A DNA stretch of 53,516 nt from assembly GCA_964446585.1 (NCBI GenBank), contig CAYUPI010000041.1:1-53516 (forward strand), written 5' to 3'. Source of the DNA: CAYUPI01 sp964446585. GTDB taxonomy: Bacteria; Verrucomicrobiota; Verrucomicrobiia; Limisphaerales; UBA8199. A model generated the notes under the pieces. It was not told where the DNA came from. It saw nothing but the letters and a program-made list of their open reading frames with translations, and searched no databases. The translations under genes and the position numbers were made by a program. How positions within the stretch are numbered: the first letter of the stretch is position 1; the number at the start of each line of letters is the position of its first letter. Of the stretch, positions 16,711-24,827 are shown piece by piece.

Positions 16711-17456
16711 AATCGGCCACCACTAATCATATCGTCGTGCCACGCCCGACCGAGCGCAGCTTTTACGGTCATGGAATACCGGGGGTGGACCTCGCGCAAT
16801 TGGCCGGCAAGCTCATCGTCGTCGAGGGCGCGGACGGCTCGGGCCGCTCGACGCAGATCGTCAAACTGGTCGAGTGGCTTGAAGGGTGCGGCCATGCCAC
16901 GGTCCAAGTTGGGCTTAAGCGCTCGACGCTCGTGAGCGAGGAGCTCGAACAGGCGCAGGAAGGAAATATTCTCAGCCGCACGACTCTGAGTTTGTTTTAC
17001 GCCACAGACTTTGCCGACCAGCTTGAGAACATCATCCTGCCCGCGTTGAAGGCCGGTTTCATCGTGCTGTCGGATCGTTACATCTACACCTTGATGGCAC
17101 GCGACATGGTGCGCGGCATGGACGAAACATGGCTCAAGAACCTTTACGGCATGGCCCCGGAACCCGACGCGGTCTTTTATCTCAATGTGGCGCCTGGGGA
17201 ATTGGTTCAGCGGACCTTTGCCAAAAATGCGGCGTTGGATTATTGGGAGAGCGGAATGGACATCGGCCTGTCGCGCGACATGTTCGACAGTTTCATGAAA
17301 TACCAGACCGCCATGGAAAAAACTTTCCGGCATTTGCAACGGATTTATGGATTCACCATCGTCGATGGAATGCGCGCGACCGACGCAATCAGCGCCGAGT
17401 TGCGCAAAAAAATCGGCGCCGTGCTGGCAGGGAAAAAAACCGTTGTCAATCAGTAA
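16707..17456 (+). CDS. Thymidylate kinase-like protein, second of the pair, Walker A Lys replaced by Arg
   Basis: 249 residues, similar to the gene just upstream over the whole kinase domain (FVATDFADxxE-like segments: LFYATDFADQLE here, LIHATDFADRYE there; YWESGMDIGLSRD versus YFEAGMDLRLSND). The N terminus has ~35 extra residues. The P-loop reads GADGSGRSTQ (41-50), so the catalytic Lys is Arg47. SDRYIYTLMARDMVRGM gives the DRY element. The overlap with the upstream gene is 4 bases. The two proteins may form a heteromer in which this one is the non-catalytic or regulatory partner. Some P-loop kinases tolerate Arg, so activity cannot be excluded. Confidence 0.8.
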   Translation: MKSATTNHIVVPRPTERSFYGHGIPGVDLAQLAGKLIVVEGADGSGRSTQIVKLVEWLEGCGHATVQVGLKRSTLVSEELEQAQEGNILSRTTLSLFYATDFADQLENIILPALKAGFIVLSDRYIYTLMARDMVRGMDETWLKNLYGMAPEPDAVFYLNVAPGELVQRTFAKNAALDYWESGMDIGLSRDMFDSFMKYQTAMEKTFRHLQRIYGFTIVDGMRATDAISAELRKKIGAVLAGKKTVVNQ

Positions 17457-17832
17457 CGCGTGATCAGTTAGCGCCCTGCGGCAACGCCAGAGGCCTGAAA
17501 TGATGAGTCGCTCAACGCCATACAGACCTTCGGTCGGGGACCGGGCCTCAGCTCCGATGCGGACGGAGTGCGTACAGCGACCGTTCAGTTCCCCCTCACC
17601 CCTGCCCTCTCCCTTGGGGAGAGGGAGAATCGCCGGCAAGCTGTCCGCAAGGCCGGCGCGCTTCGGCCTGCCAAAACACTGTGAACGGTTCCCCCTCTCC
17701 CTTAGGGAGAGGGCAGGGGTGAGTGGGAACAGAATGCAGCTTGACCCTGCGCGCTGGGCCATTCCAGAAACCGTCAAACTCTGGGAGTCTCCCCGCCAAA
17801 GACGGGGGTTTCCTGAAAGAGCAAATTAAGAA
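17457..17832. other. Intergenic stretch, 376 bp
   Basis: Contains the paired family B repeat (17588-17730). No gene-like ORF besides frames that run through the repeat. Confidence 0.6.
17588..17730. repeat. REPIN-like inverted repeat, family B (CCCTCTCCC...GGGAGAGGG), paired copy
   Basis: Left arm GTTCCCCCTCACCCCTGCCC followed by CTCTCCCTTGGGGAGAGGG; the right arm is its inverse, ending GGGCAGGGGTGAGTGGGAAC. Each arm also has an internal small palindrome (CTCTCCC TTGG GGAGAGG). Spacer about 50 bp. A single arm of the same type occurs at 51248-51291. Confidence 0.85.
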
Positions 17833-18828
17833 ATGCCCGAAGCAACTAACAAGACCGATTACCTCGTAGGTGTCGATTTGGGAGGAACAAAAATCCTCGC
17901 CGGTGTGTTCGACAACTCGCTGGAGTGCATTGGCACTTCCAAAGTCAGCACCAAGGCTCAGCGCGGTCTGGACGCGGTGGTCGAACGCATTTCCCGCGTG
18001 GTTTCCGACGCTGTGGATGAAGCCGACCTGTCGTTCAAGCAAGTGGCCGGCGTCGGCCTCGGCGCCCCGGGGGCTGTGGACTTCGCGGCCGGCACAGTCA
18101 TTTTTGCGCCGAACCTGGAAGGTTGGAAGGATGTGCCGCTCAAGAAAGAACTGGAGAAACAACTGAGCGTGCCGGTGTTTGTCGAGAACGACGGCAATAT
18201 CGCGGTGCTGGGCGTGCACGCGGCGGAGCTAAAGGGCAAGCCGCGGAACGTAGTCGGCATTTTTGTTGGCACAGGGATCGGCGGCGGCTTGATCCTGAAT
18301 GGCGAACTTTACAGCGGTTATGGCCACACCGCCGGCGAAATCGGACACATGGTGCTGCAGGTGGACGGACCCAAATGCGGCTGCGGCAACAAGGGCTGTT
18401 TCGAGGCCCTGGCCAGCCGAACCGCGATCTTCCAGCAAATCAAAGCTGCCATTAAAGACGGACAGAAGACGCTGTTGACCGAGATCCTGGGCGAAGACCT
18501 GGCGGATCTGCGCAGCGGCGACCTGCGCAAGGCAATTCGCCGCGGTGACAAATTTGTCGAGAAAGTTATAGAACGTGCCGCCGAGTACATCGGCATAGCC
18601 GCCGCCAACCTGATCAATGTACTGAACCCGGAGGTGGTGGTGCTGGGCGGCGGCGTTATCGACGCCCTCCAGGACGAGATGATGAAGGTAATCGTGGAAA
18701 CCGCCAATGATTATGCGATGCCGGGCACGATGAAAGGCGTCGAGATCATCGCGTCAAAATTGGGCGATGATGCCGGCATCACTGGCGCGGCGGTGCTGGC
18801 TCGGAGAGAAGCCAAAAAGGCGACCTGA
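17833..18828 (+). CDS. ROK-family sugar kinase, probably glucokinase
   Basis: 331 residues. The N-terminal ATP loop is VGVDLGGTKILAGVF. The sugar site is in FVENDGNIAVLGVH with catalytic Asp in VENDGN. The glycine-rich segment VGIFVGTGIGGGLILNGELY is followed by the ROK zinc motif GEIGHMVLQVDGPKCGCGNKGCFE (read as G-E-I-G-H then C-x-C-x4-C), all ligands present. No helix-turn-helix, so an enzyme rather than the NagC/XylR type of repressor. Standing alone, with a family B repeat directly upstream. Probably cytoplasmic glucose phosphorylation; other hexoses are possible. Confidence 0.88.
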   Translation: MPEATNKTDYLVGVDLGGTKILAGVFDNSLECIGTSKVSTKAQRGLDAVVERISRVVSDAVDEADLSFKQVAGVGLGAPGAVDFAAGTVIFAPNLEGWKDVPLKKELEKQLSVPVFVENDGNIAVLGVHAAELKGKPRNVVGIFVGTGIGGGLILNGELYSGYGHTAGEIGHMVLQVDGPKCGCGNKGCFEALASRTAIFQQIKAAIKDGQKTLLTEILGEDLADLRSGDLRKAIRRGDKFVEKVIERAAEYIGIAAANLINVLNPEVVVLGGGVIDALQDEMMKVIVETANDYAMPGTMKGVEIIASKLGDDAGITGAAVLARREAKKAT

Positions 18829-18890
18829 TTAGCGAAGATGAGCGGTAATTAGCGGTTCCATTCTTGCTCAGTTGTGGCAAATGTCTGGCC

Positions 18891-19967
18891 GTGCATCTGG
18901 TCCACTTGCGCCTTCGTGACTTCCGCAATTACGCGCGGCTGGACGCCGACTTTGCGCCCGGGTTCCACCTGCTCCTCGGAGACAACGCGCAGGGAAAAAC
19001 CAACCTGCTCGAAGCCATCTATTTGGTGGCGACTCTCCGTTCCTTTCGCGGGGTCGGCGGCGCGCAAATGGTTCGGCATGACCAAAAGGGCTATTTCGTC
19101 GGCGCCAGCGTCGTCAGCCGGGGCGACCAGGAGATCAAAATGTATTGGTCGGCCCTGGAACGCAGCCTCAGTCTGAACGGCCAGGCGGTGCGGCGGGCGA
19201 CGGATTACTTGGGTGTGCTGCGCGCGGTGGTTTTTTGCTCGGAGGACCTGCAATTGATTAATGGAAGCGGCCGAGTCCGACGACGTTTCGCGGATCTACT
19301 CTTATCGCAGACGTACCCGACATATCTGCCGTTGCTGGAGCGTTACACCCGGACGCTGCGCTCGCGCAACGCGCTGCTTCGACACCCAGTGCTCGATATC
19401 ATGGCACTCGAAAGTTTTTCGCGCGAGCTTATCAGCGTCGGAGACGAGATCACTCGCCAGCGCCGGGAATGGGCGCTCAAATTTTCGCCCATCGCTATGC
19501 GCGCATATCGGCGCATTGCCAGCGAAACCGAGGATTTGTGTATTGAATATCAGCCCAGTGTCCGCAAGGATTTTGCGGTCGAACTGGCTCAGTCCCAAGC
19601 CCGCGAGCGCGTCTATCGCACGACAGTTATCGGCCCGCACCGCGACGATTTTCAGCTTTTGCTCAATAACCGCTCCGCAGCGCAGTTTGGCAGCGAAGGC
19701 CAGAAACGCACGCTGGCCATCGCGCTCAAACTGGCGCAGGCCGAATACCTCCGCGGCATTCACGGCTCGCCACCGCTCCTGCTCATTGACGACATCATAG
19801 GTGAACTCGATGACTCGCGCCGTCGGGCCTTCCTCCCATTGCTGGAAGGAGCGCACGCAGCGCGCGGCCAGGTGTTCATGACTGCGACTCAGCACCGCTG
19901 GGCGCTGGAACTGGGGCGCGAGCCCAAGAGATGGCAAATTGCGTCCGGAGCAATCCGTCCACTGTGA
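18891..19967 (+). CDS. recF: DNA replication and repair protein RecF
   Basis: SMC-like ATPase that helps load RecA at gaps on single-stranded DNA. 358 residues from a GTG at 18891, the position that gives the family N terminus HLVHLRLRDFRNYARLD. Walker A GDNAQGKTN (30-38), signature GSEGQKRTLAIALKLAQAEY, Walker B LLLIDDIIGELD, and the D-loop ATQHRW near the C terminus. A TTG at 18864 would add nine residues. RecF often follows dnaN in the dnaA-dnaN-recF-gyrB set; here neither is present, so the gene has moved. Confidence 0.94.
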   Translation: MHLVHLRLRDFRNYARLDADFAPGFHLLLGDNAQGKTNLLEAIYLVATLRSFRGVGGAQMVRHDQKGYFVGASVVSRGDQEIKMYWSALERSLSLNGQAVRRATDYLGVLRAVVFCSEDLQLINGSGRVRRRFADLLLSQTYPTYLPLLERYTRTLRSRNALLRHPVLDIMALESFSRELISVGDEITRQRREWALKFSPIAMRAYRRIASETEDLCIEYQPSVRKDFAVELAQSQARERVYRTTVIGPHRDDFQLLLNNRSAAQFGSEGQKRTLAIALKLAQAEYLRGIHGSPPLLLIDDIIGELDDSRRRAFLPLLEGAHAARGQVFMTATQHRWALELGREPKRWQIASGAIRPL

Positions 19968-19986
19968 AATGGATTACAACCTCGGC

Positions 19987-20841
19987 TCAAACGGAGGAGA
20001 GATCCCACCCTTCACCATTACGCAGCACTCGATACGGCTGTTCGAGGCGCGAACACTCGGCGATGAACTCATCCGGCTCGGCGTTGTTGAACTCGAACAT
20101 GTCGAAATGACTCGGGACGACGACGCGGGCGCCGATGGCTTTGGACAGCCGTGCCGCCTCAACTCCGTCAAGATTCCCCGCAACTCTCCGCTCGGGGCGA
20201 TCCCCATTGATTGGAAGCAGGGCGATGTCAATCGAGAAGCCTTGGAGCGCGGGCACCAAACCTTCGTGCCAAACCGTATCACCGCTATGGTACAAGGTGA
20301 CCTCGCCCCAGCGCACGACCATGCCAAGGAAACGGCAACGGCCCGATTCATCGCGTTCGACGGTGTTATGGGCAGAAGCAATTCCGTGAATTTCCATTCC
20401 CTTTACTTCGACAGACTGCTCGGAGTCGAGCCCGACCAGCCGAGCGCCCGAATCGGGGCCGAGCCGTTCGAGGGCCACGACAACATTGGCGGACGGCAGC
20501 ACCAGGCGGGCTTGCGGATTGGCCGCCAGCAATGGCAGGAGCGTGTCCGGATCGAAGTGATCGGTATGATTGTGGCTGCTGGTGATCACGTCGATAACGC
20601 CGAGCTCGCCGAGTCTGCTCGGCGCCACGACGCGCTCGGTCAGCCGCACATGCGGTTTGTCCGTGCCAGAGTATTTCCGCGTGAGCGAGTCTGAAAGATA
20701 AGGGTCGAGCACCAGGGCACGACCATTCTGAACAACCAGAAATCCACTTTGTCCTAGCCACCAGAGCGCCCGTCCGTGCGCTGCAAGCACGCGGCGTACG
20801 TCAGCAAGAAATGCTTCGTCTTTTTGCCAGGCAGACTTCAT
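19987..20841 (-). CDS. Metallo-beta-lactamase-fold hydrolase, UlaG-like
   Basis: 284 residues from the ATG at 20841. The zinc-binding pattern is SHNHTDHFDPDTL (H-x-H-x-D-H), with further ligands in LYHSGDTVWHEGL and VVPSHFDMF. N-terminal WWLGQSGFLVVQNGRALVLD is the common pattern of the UlaG/YtnP-like branch, which includes L-ascorbate-6-phosphate lactonase and N-acyl ethanolamine hydrolases. Substrate unknown. Convergent with recF, with 19 bases between the stops. No signal peptide, so cytoplasmic. Confidence 0.85.
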   Translation of the reverse strand: MKSAWQKDEAFLADVRRVLAAHGRALWWLGQSGFLVVQNGRALVLDPYLSDSLTRKYSGTDKPHVRLTERVVAPSRLGELGVIDVITSSHNHTDHFDPDTLLPLLAANPQARLVLPSANVVVALERLGPDSGARLVGLDSEQSVEVKGMEIHGIASAHNTVERDESGRCRFLGMVVRWGEVTLYHSGDTVWHEGLVPALQGFSIDIALLPINGDRPERRVAGNLDGVEAARLSKAIGARVVVPSHFDMFEFNNAEPDEFIAECSRLEQPYRVLRNGEGWDLSSV

Positions 20842-21019
20842 TTGCAAATAGGATGGGTTAAGTACGGCAACGACGAGGGAAAAGCCAGCCCAGCGCGGCA
20901 TCTACATTGGACTCACACTGACCTAGTAGCAGGCCGCCCATCCAGGCCGGCTTGTTCAAAAATCGGACTGGACATTCAGCGGAGTTAGTGTAAACGGGAC
21001 GGTTTGAACCAACGATAGC

Positions 21020-21931
21020 ATGAGAATATTTATGAGAATTTGCATAAGAGGGGCTTCGACTACCAGCGTTGTGCTCGGGCTACTACAAATTGCCTTCGGC
21101 GCGGAGGAGAAGCCTGCGTTCAAGGACCAGAAGGAGAAGATCAGCTATGGCATCGGAATGAACATCGGGAATAACCTCAAGCGCAGCGGTTACGACGTGG
21201 ATGTGGACGTCCTGGCAGGAGCCATCAAGGACGTGCTGGGCGGGAAGGAACTAAAGATGAACGACGCCCAGGCGCGCGAAGCCCTCATGAATTTTCAGAA
21301 AGAGCTGAATGCCAAGCGCGAGGAGGAACGGCTGCAAACGGCGGAAAAGAATCGGAAAGAAGGCGAGACGTTTCTGGCGGAAAACAAGAAGAAGGAGGGA
21401 GTTAAGATCCACCCAGTGACGATGCCGGACGGCACCAATACGGCAGAACTGCAATACAAAGTGCTGACCGAGGGGACCGGCGAGCTGCCCAAGAGCAACG
21501 ACACCGTCACGGTCAATTACCGCGGGACACTTATCAATGGAACGGAATTTGACAGCTCGGGCAAGCGCGGCCAACCGGCGAAGTTCCAGATGACAGGAGT
21601 GATCAAGGGCTGGACCGAAGCGCTCAAAATGATGAAGGTGGGGTCAAAGTGGCAACTATTTGTCCCTTCGGCGCTGGCCTACGGTGACCGCCCGTTCGGA
21701 CAGAAGATTGAGGCAGGCTCGACGTTGATTTTTGACCTCGAATTGCTGGGCGCGGAAACTCCGCCGCCGCTGACACCGCCTCAGCCATTAACGAGCGATA
21801 TCATCAAAGTGCCATCAGCAGAGGAGTTGAAAAAGGGCGCCAAGATCGAAGTGATTAAGCCGGAAGACGTCGAGAAGAAGATCAAAGAAGAGAAAGAAAA
21901 GGAAGCGAAGGAAAAGGAAAAGAAACCGTAG
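21020..21931 (+). CDS. FKBP-type peptidyl-prolyl isomerase, Mip/FkpA-like, exported
   Basis: 303 residues. Signal peptide MRIFMRICIRGASTTSVVLG cut near AFGAEE. Then a helical dimerisation domain (~35-130: KISYGIGMNIGNNLKRSGYD, FQKELNAKREEERLQTAEKN), the layout of Mip and FkpA. The FKBP domain spans ~145-245: NYRGTLINGTEFDSSGKRGQ, KGWTEALKMMKVGSKWQLFV, AYGDRPFGQKIEAGSTLIFD. A C-terminal tail of alternating Lys and Glu (~265-303) is unusual. Periplasmic folding helper. An alternative ATG lies at 21032. Confidence 0.9.
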   Translation: MRIFMRICIRGASTTSVVLGLLQIAFGAEEKPAFKDQKEKISYGIGMNIGNNLKRSGYDVDVDVLAGAIKDVLGGKELKMNDAQAREALMNFQKELNAKREEERLQTAEKNRKEGETFLAENKKKEGVKIHPVTMPDGTNTAELQYKVLTEGTGELPKSNDTVTVNYRGTLINGTEFDSSGKRGQPAKFQMTGVIKGWTEALKMMKVGSKWQLFVPSALAYGDRPFGQKIEAGSTLIFDLELLGAETPPPLTPPQPLTSDIIKVPSAEELKKGAKIEVIKPEDVEKKIKEEKEKEAKEKEKKP

Positions 21932-22002
21932 GCAAAACACCTACTTCCAAAGTCCAAGCCTCATAGAAGTCTCAATTCCCAATGCGAAAATAGGACGTTC
22001 AC

Positions 22003-23307
22003 CTATTCGCGTCGCGGAGTCTTTTCGAGAACGGCCACGCCGACCTCCTCCTTTCTGGCGGCAGGGGAACGCAGATCCACTTCGCGCCCTTTCCAACACT
22101 TGAACCCGACGTGGTTCAGCCAGCCGAGGCGATAGCGAAATGAGTAGCCATAAAACGGATTGTTGGTTGGCCAGAAAGAAATGGCGTCCACGCCGGCGGC
22201 CCTGGCCATTTCGATCGCGCGGTTAATCATCGGACGCCGGTCATTCCAGTTGAAAAGCAAATATTTCCATTCAATCAGGGGTCGGGAGAGGCCCCGGGCG
22301 TTGCGATATTCCACCAGCACTTTCATGTTACCATAAGCTTTCTCGAAACTGCCATAGTGCTCGTACTTTTTGAGCATCTCATCGCTGATGCCCGCGATCG
22401 AGAAGAGCAAGTGGCTGGCGCTTAAAGCGGCCTCACGCTTGGCGTCGTTATTCAGGACGATCCCGTTAGTAGAAATGACTATCCGGCAATCCGGATTCTT
22501 GCTCCTTAACAAGGGCAGTTCCTGGCCAATGTTCGGCGAGAGAAAAGGCTCGCCGAGGTTCAAATAGAATAGCTGCTGCAAACCCAGGTCGTGGACCAGG
22601 TCGGCCATCCGTGAGAGCTTCGCCAGGTCCATCTGGGCCGTGGTCCGAATGCGGGCGGCCGATTGCCGGTCGCACCCAATGCAGTCGATGTTGCAGCGGA
22701 CGGTGTTCTCGAGCAGCATCCCGCGGTAAGGCAGCCGAGGTTCAGGGCCCGAGAGAAACTGAGGAGCATTCTGACGCGGAGTGGGGACGAGTGGCACCGC
22801 CGACGCCTGGGTTCGAACTTCTGGTTCAATGCGATCTTCTGCTGGTCCCTCGCGCCGATCGCTTCCAGTCAGAGTGCGCGCCGTCGTGACTCTGCCGTTG
22901 GACTCGGGTGTCCCATTGCCTCCGACGCCGCTCGCCTGCCCCGGCGTGGTCGGCAAGACCTTGACCTGGGACTTGGGGACGCGCTTAAGATCGCCGCATC
23001 GAGCGCACGTGAGGATCGGCAGTTTGCCCCTGGCCAATTCGGAGCGAAGATGCTGCGCGTGCGGGCCGAAAAAAATCTCAGAGAACGAATTCCTGTTCAG
23101 GTCGCCGATGTGCCCCGAGCCGTTGTAGTCCTGGCAATTGCACGAGACCGTGAGGTCGCAATTGACGGTGATGTTGTATTCGGACTCACCCGCGAGCGCC
23201 GAGCAATAGAAACGCTGACCGCGCAGCCGCGCAGACCATTCCAGATACAGTTTGAGGGCCTTACGGACAACGTCGCTGACCGCCCAATTAAAACGTCGAT
23301 GCTTCAT
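22003..23307 (-). CDS. Radical SAM protein with N-terminal SPASM-like domain
   Basis: 434 residues. The radical SAM motif C-x3-C-x2-C is Cys205/209/212 in NTVRCNIDCIGCDR, with core strands LNLGEPFLSPNI and RIVISTNGIVLNN. The cysteine-rich domain usual for the C terminus (SPASM) lies at the N terminus instead: Cys50, Cys56 and Cys58 in CDLTVSCNCQDYN, with GDLNRNSFSEIFFGPHAQHL as in SPASM, and Cys101/104 in CARCGD. A Pro/Thr-rich linker (~115-195) of low complexity joins the two. Substrate unknown: peptide modification or a metabolite role are both possible. A TTG at 23316 would add three residues. Confidence 0.82.
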   Translation of the reverse strand: MKHRRFNWAVSDVVRKALKLYLEWSARLRGQRFYCSALAGESEYNITVNCDLTVSCNCQDYNGSGHIGDLNRNSFSEIFFGPHAQHLRSELARGKLPILTCARCGDLKRVPKSQVKVLPTTPGQASGVGGNGTPESNGRVTTARTLTGSDRREGPAEDRIEPEVRTQASAVPLVPTPRQNAPQFLSGPEPRLPYRGMLLENTVRCNIDCIGCDRQSAARIRTTAQMDLAKLSRMADLVHDLGLQQLFYLNLGEPFLSPNIGQELPLLRSKNPDCRIVISTNGIVLNNDAKREAALSASHLLFSIAGISDEMLKKYEHYGSFEKAYGNMKVLVEYRNARGLSRPLIEWKYLLFNWNDRRPMINRAIEMARAAGVDAISFWPTNNPFYGYSFRYRLGWLNHVGFKCWKGREVDLRSPAARKEEVGVAVLEKTPRRE

Positions 23308-23399
23308 GATCGGCAAGGCTTCACGGATCCAGTATGGCCGAGGGGAAGCGTTGCGTTAGGGGCATTTTGGCACTTTTATGAGGGAAACGCAAGCCCCGG

Positions 23400-24443
23400 C
23401 TACACCATTTCGACCCGTCCACCGCCCGGTAGGACTTCGCCGATCAGCCACGCGCTCTGCTTTCGCGCGCGAACGAATCGCAGAATTTCGTCGGCGCGAT
23501 CGGACCGCGTGATGGCCGTCATGCCAATGCCCATATTGAAAACCTGGTAGAGCTCTGCCTCGGGTAGGCGGCCGTGTTCCTCGAGCAACCGGAAAATCGG
23601 CGGCACAGGCCAGGCACGCTTCTCGATGACAACGTCGCAGTTTTTCGGCAGAACGCGCGGGATATTGTCCACAAAGCCGCCGCCGGTAATGTGTGCCAAC
23701 CCCTTGATGGCCGGGCGAGACTTAAAGCGTCTGAGGAGGGACAAGATCAGCGGTCCGTAGCTGACGTGAACTTTGAGCAACTCGTCGCCGAGTGTGTTTC
23801 GCAGTTCGGGCAGATACGTCTTCGGCTTCCATTTTAATTGGTCGAAAAAGATTTTCCTGGCCAGTGTATAGCCGTTTGTGTGAAGGCCGCTGGAAGCCAG
23901 ACCGATGACCGCGTCGCCGGGCCGAATAGTCCGGCCATCGAGAATTTTGGATTTTTCGACGATACCGACTATGGTCCCGCTCAAGTCGTATTCACCAGTT
24001 TGATAGAAACCGGGCATCTGCGCGGTCTCGCCGCCGATGAGCGCGCAACGGTTTTGCGCACAGGCGGTAGCAAAACCTTTGATGATGGCGGCGAACACGC
24101 GGGGCTGGAGCTTTCCCGTGCCGATGTAATCGAGAAAAAAAAGGGGCTCGGCGCCGAGCACAGCGATGTCGTTGACGCAATGATTGACCAGGTCCTGGCC
24201 GACAGTGTCATGCCGGTCCATGGCGAAGGCCAGCTTGAGCTTGGTGCCGACTCCATCGACGCTAGACACCAGCACCGGCTGCCGGTATTTCTTTTGCTTG
24301 AAGGCGAACAGGCCGCCAAATCCGCCTATTTTGCCCAGGACTTCAGGCCGTCGCGTAGAGGCGAGCATCCTCGGGAGCGAGGCTTTGACCCGGTTGCCCA
24401 GAGCGATATCGACCCCCGCGCGGGCGTAGGCTTTTCCTTTCAT
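23400..24443 (-). CDS. purM: Phosphoribosylformylglycinamidine cyclo-ligase (AIR synthetase)
   Basis: Fifth step of purine synthesis, FGAM to AIR with ATP. 347 residues, standard length. Starts KGKAYARAGVDIALGN, then SSVDGVGTKLKLAFAMDRHD, QDLVNHCVNDIAVLGAEPLF, GGETAQMPGFYQTGEYDLSG and IKGLAHITGGGFVDNIPRVLP, all family landmarks. The stop is 92 bases from the radical SAM gene, and it starts 2 bases from the stop of the small upstream ORF, so both are probably one transcript. Confidence 0.96.
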   Translation of the reverse strand: MKGKAYARAGVDIALGNRVKASLPRMLASTRRPEVLGKIGGFGGLFAFKQKKYRQPVLVSSVDGVGTKLKLAFAMDRHDTVGQDLVNHCVNDIAVLGAEPLFFLDYIGTGKLQPRVFAAIIKGFATACAQNRCALIGGETAQMPGFYQTGEYDLSGTIVGIVEKSKILDGRTIRPGDAVIGLASSGLHTNGYTLARKIFFDQLKWKPKTYLPELRNTLGDELLKVHVSYGPLILSLLRRFKSRPAIKGLAHITGGGFVDNIPRVLPKNCDVVIEKRAWPVPPIFRLLEEHGRLPEAELYQVFNMGIGMTAITRSDRADEILRFVRARKQSAWLIGEVLPGGGRVEMV

Positions 24444-24445
24444 CC

Positions 24446-24781
24446 TCAGACGCTTTGGGAATCCGAGGCGTCAGGCTCGCCCGCATCCAAGGCGCCGCCA
24501 AAGTCCTTGCCGCTTTGTTCGAGAATTTTTCGTAGGTGAGGAGCAATCCACTTTTTCTGCGCACGACGTTTTCTGTTTTCCTCGATCAACCGGAAGTGAC
24601 CGGCGGAGTCCGTTTCGAGAATCGCGCGTTCAACCAAACGCAACAAGGGCTGATTGGCCCAATAAGGATCATCGCGAAAGCGGTGTTTCCCGCCGGCGCG
24701 GCGGCAAATCTCGCGTCCGGAAACGAATTGGCTTCCCCACTGTTTGAGGAAGGTAATGATGTCCTTTTCGTCGGCGTCCAT
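24446..24781 (-). CDS. Small winged-helix-like protein of unknown function
   Basis: 111 residues from ATG at 24781. Sequence MDADEKDIITFLKQWGSQFV, then GREICRRAGGKHRFRDDPYW and QPLLRLVERAILETDSAGHF: a helix-turn-helix followed by a beta wing, as in small winged-helix proteins. The tail is basic then acidic. I cannot name the family. It ends 2 bases before purM and begins 46 bases after the mannosidase stop, so it is in an operon with purM. A longer open frame upstream runs through the mannosidase gene in a wrong frame. Confidence 0.65.
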   Translation of the reverse strand: MDADEKDIITFLKQWGSQFVSGREICRRAGGKHRFRDDPYWANQPLLRLVERAILETDSAGHFRLIEENRKRRAQKKWIAPHLRKILEQSGKDFGGALDAGEPDASDSQSV

Positions 24782-24827
24782 CGCCCCAAGATGCTCCAAG
24801 GCAGCAACGTCGTCTACAAGATTCCCC

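Noticed and set aside
22800..22815. GGGTTCGAACTTCTGG resembling a tRNA T-loop
   Set aside because: It lies inside the radical SAM reading frame and no acceptor or anticodon stem is found around it.
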